From contig JAOUEW010000002.1 in NCBI GenBank assembly GCA_029858505.1, positions 168,851 to 232,850 of the forward strand: a stretch of 64,000 nucleotides of DNA. Reading direction: 5' to 3'. The stretch comes from Deltaproteobacteria bacterium (GTDB taxonomy: Bacteria > SAR324 > JACQKK01). Both the position numbers and the translations under genes were made by a program. Below, one piece after another: positions 63,921 to 64,000 of this stretch. The notes below the pieces were generated by a model that saw nothing but the letters and a program-made list of their open reading frames with translations, did not search any database and was not told where the DNA came from. Position 1 is the first letter of the stretch. Each line of letters opens with the position of its first letter.

Positions 63921-64000
63921 GGGGCGGGTGGCGTGAATCCATTTGCCTTCTGGCAGGGGGGGAATTAGATTGGGAAGAACCGATAGATATTTCACGAAAA

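Overview
The window reads as chromosomal DNA of a motile Gram-negative bacterium of roughly 58-60 % GC. Outer-membrane biogenesis genes (lgt, lspA, a heptosyltransferase II, hldE, lptC, MltD-like and class A PBP enzymes), a basal-body flagellar cluster with sigma-54-type promoters, long-form HisG, TrmFO and a proteobacterial-type 6S RNA point to Pseudomonadota or a close relative. TrmFO and the long-form HisG argue against enterobacteria. I cannot name the lineage. There is no phage, plasmid, integrase or CRISPR signature. Most genes are housekeeping genes in one- to three-gene transcription units, so gene order gives little functional information outside a few operons.

Layout. 1-505: 120-bp tandem repeats. 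515-9.9 kb: amrS-like radical SAM enzyme, MAPEG protein, HtrA-type lipoprotein protease, a coupled set of an anchored protein, PBP1a and heptosyltransferase, lgt, 6S RNA and a STAS protein. 10-23.4 kb: trmFO, NtrB-like kinase, a candidate structured RNA leader ahead of a secreted beta-domain protein, mgtE, galU, xseB, prmA, rpsA, hisG-hisI, a CheY/HPt signalling group and a small Ala/Glu/Pro-rich lipoprotein. 23.8-34.9 kb: lptC, lspA, degQ-like protease, hldE, ribH-sppA, mtaB, lipocalin, rpsI-rplM and an exported unknown. 35.2-41.4 kb: flgB-flgC, a FliE-like small protein plus fliE, and fliF-fliH-fliI (no fliG between fliF and fliH). 41.5-52 kb: GNAT (rimI-like), pgk, a GntR regulator, hemerythrin, TerB-like protein, nadE-pncB and a PLP decarboxylase. 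52.05-52.84 kb: a second 120-bp array inverted relative to the first, including the same flank. 52.9-63.9 kb: Sel1-repeat protein, CPBP membrane protease, TrkA-type K+ channel, a two-subunit ABC exporter, a 79-bp MITE-like element, a pseudo-receiver/PilZ-like protein, an MltD-like transglycosylase, a membrane protein, rph, tRNA-Pro(TGG) and a terminator.

How parts fit together. Envelope genes dominate: lipoprotein maturation (lgt, lspA), inner-core LPS (hldE, heptosyltransferase) and export (lptC), peptidoglycan synthesis and turnover, and three envelope proteases (two HtrA types and SppA). Flagellar genes carry three well-spaced sigma-54-like promoters, one ahead of each transcription unit. 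pncB-nadE forms a translationally coupled NAD salvage operon.

The least explained items are the inverted pair of 120-bp arrays about 52 kb apart, the promoter-driven multi-hairpin RNA candidate at about 12.95-13.11 kb, the FliE-like paralogue, the dispersed MITE-like family, and the degenerate receiver protein at 60.5 kb.
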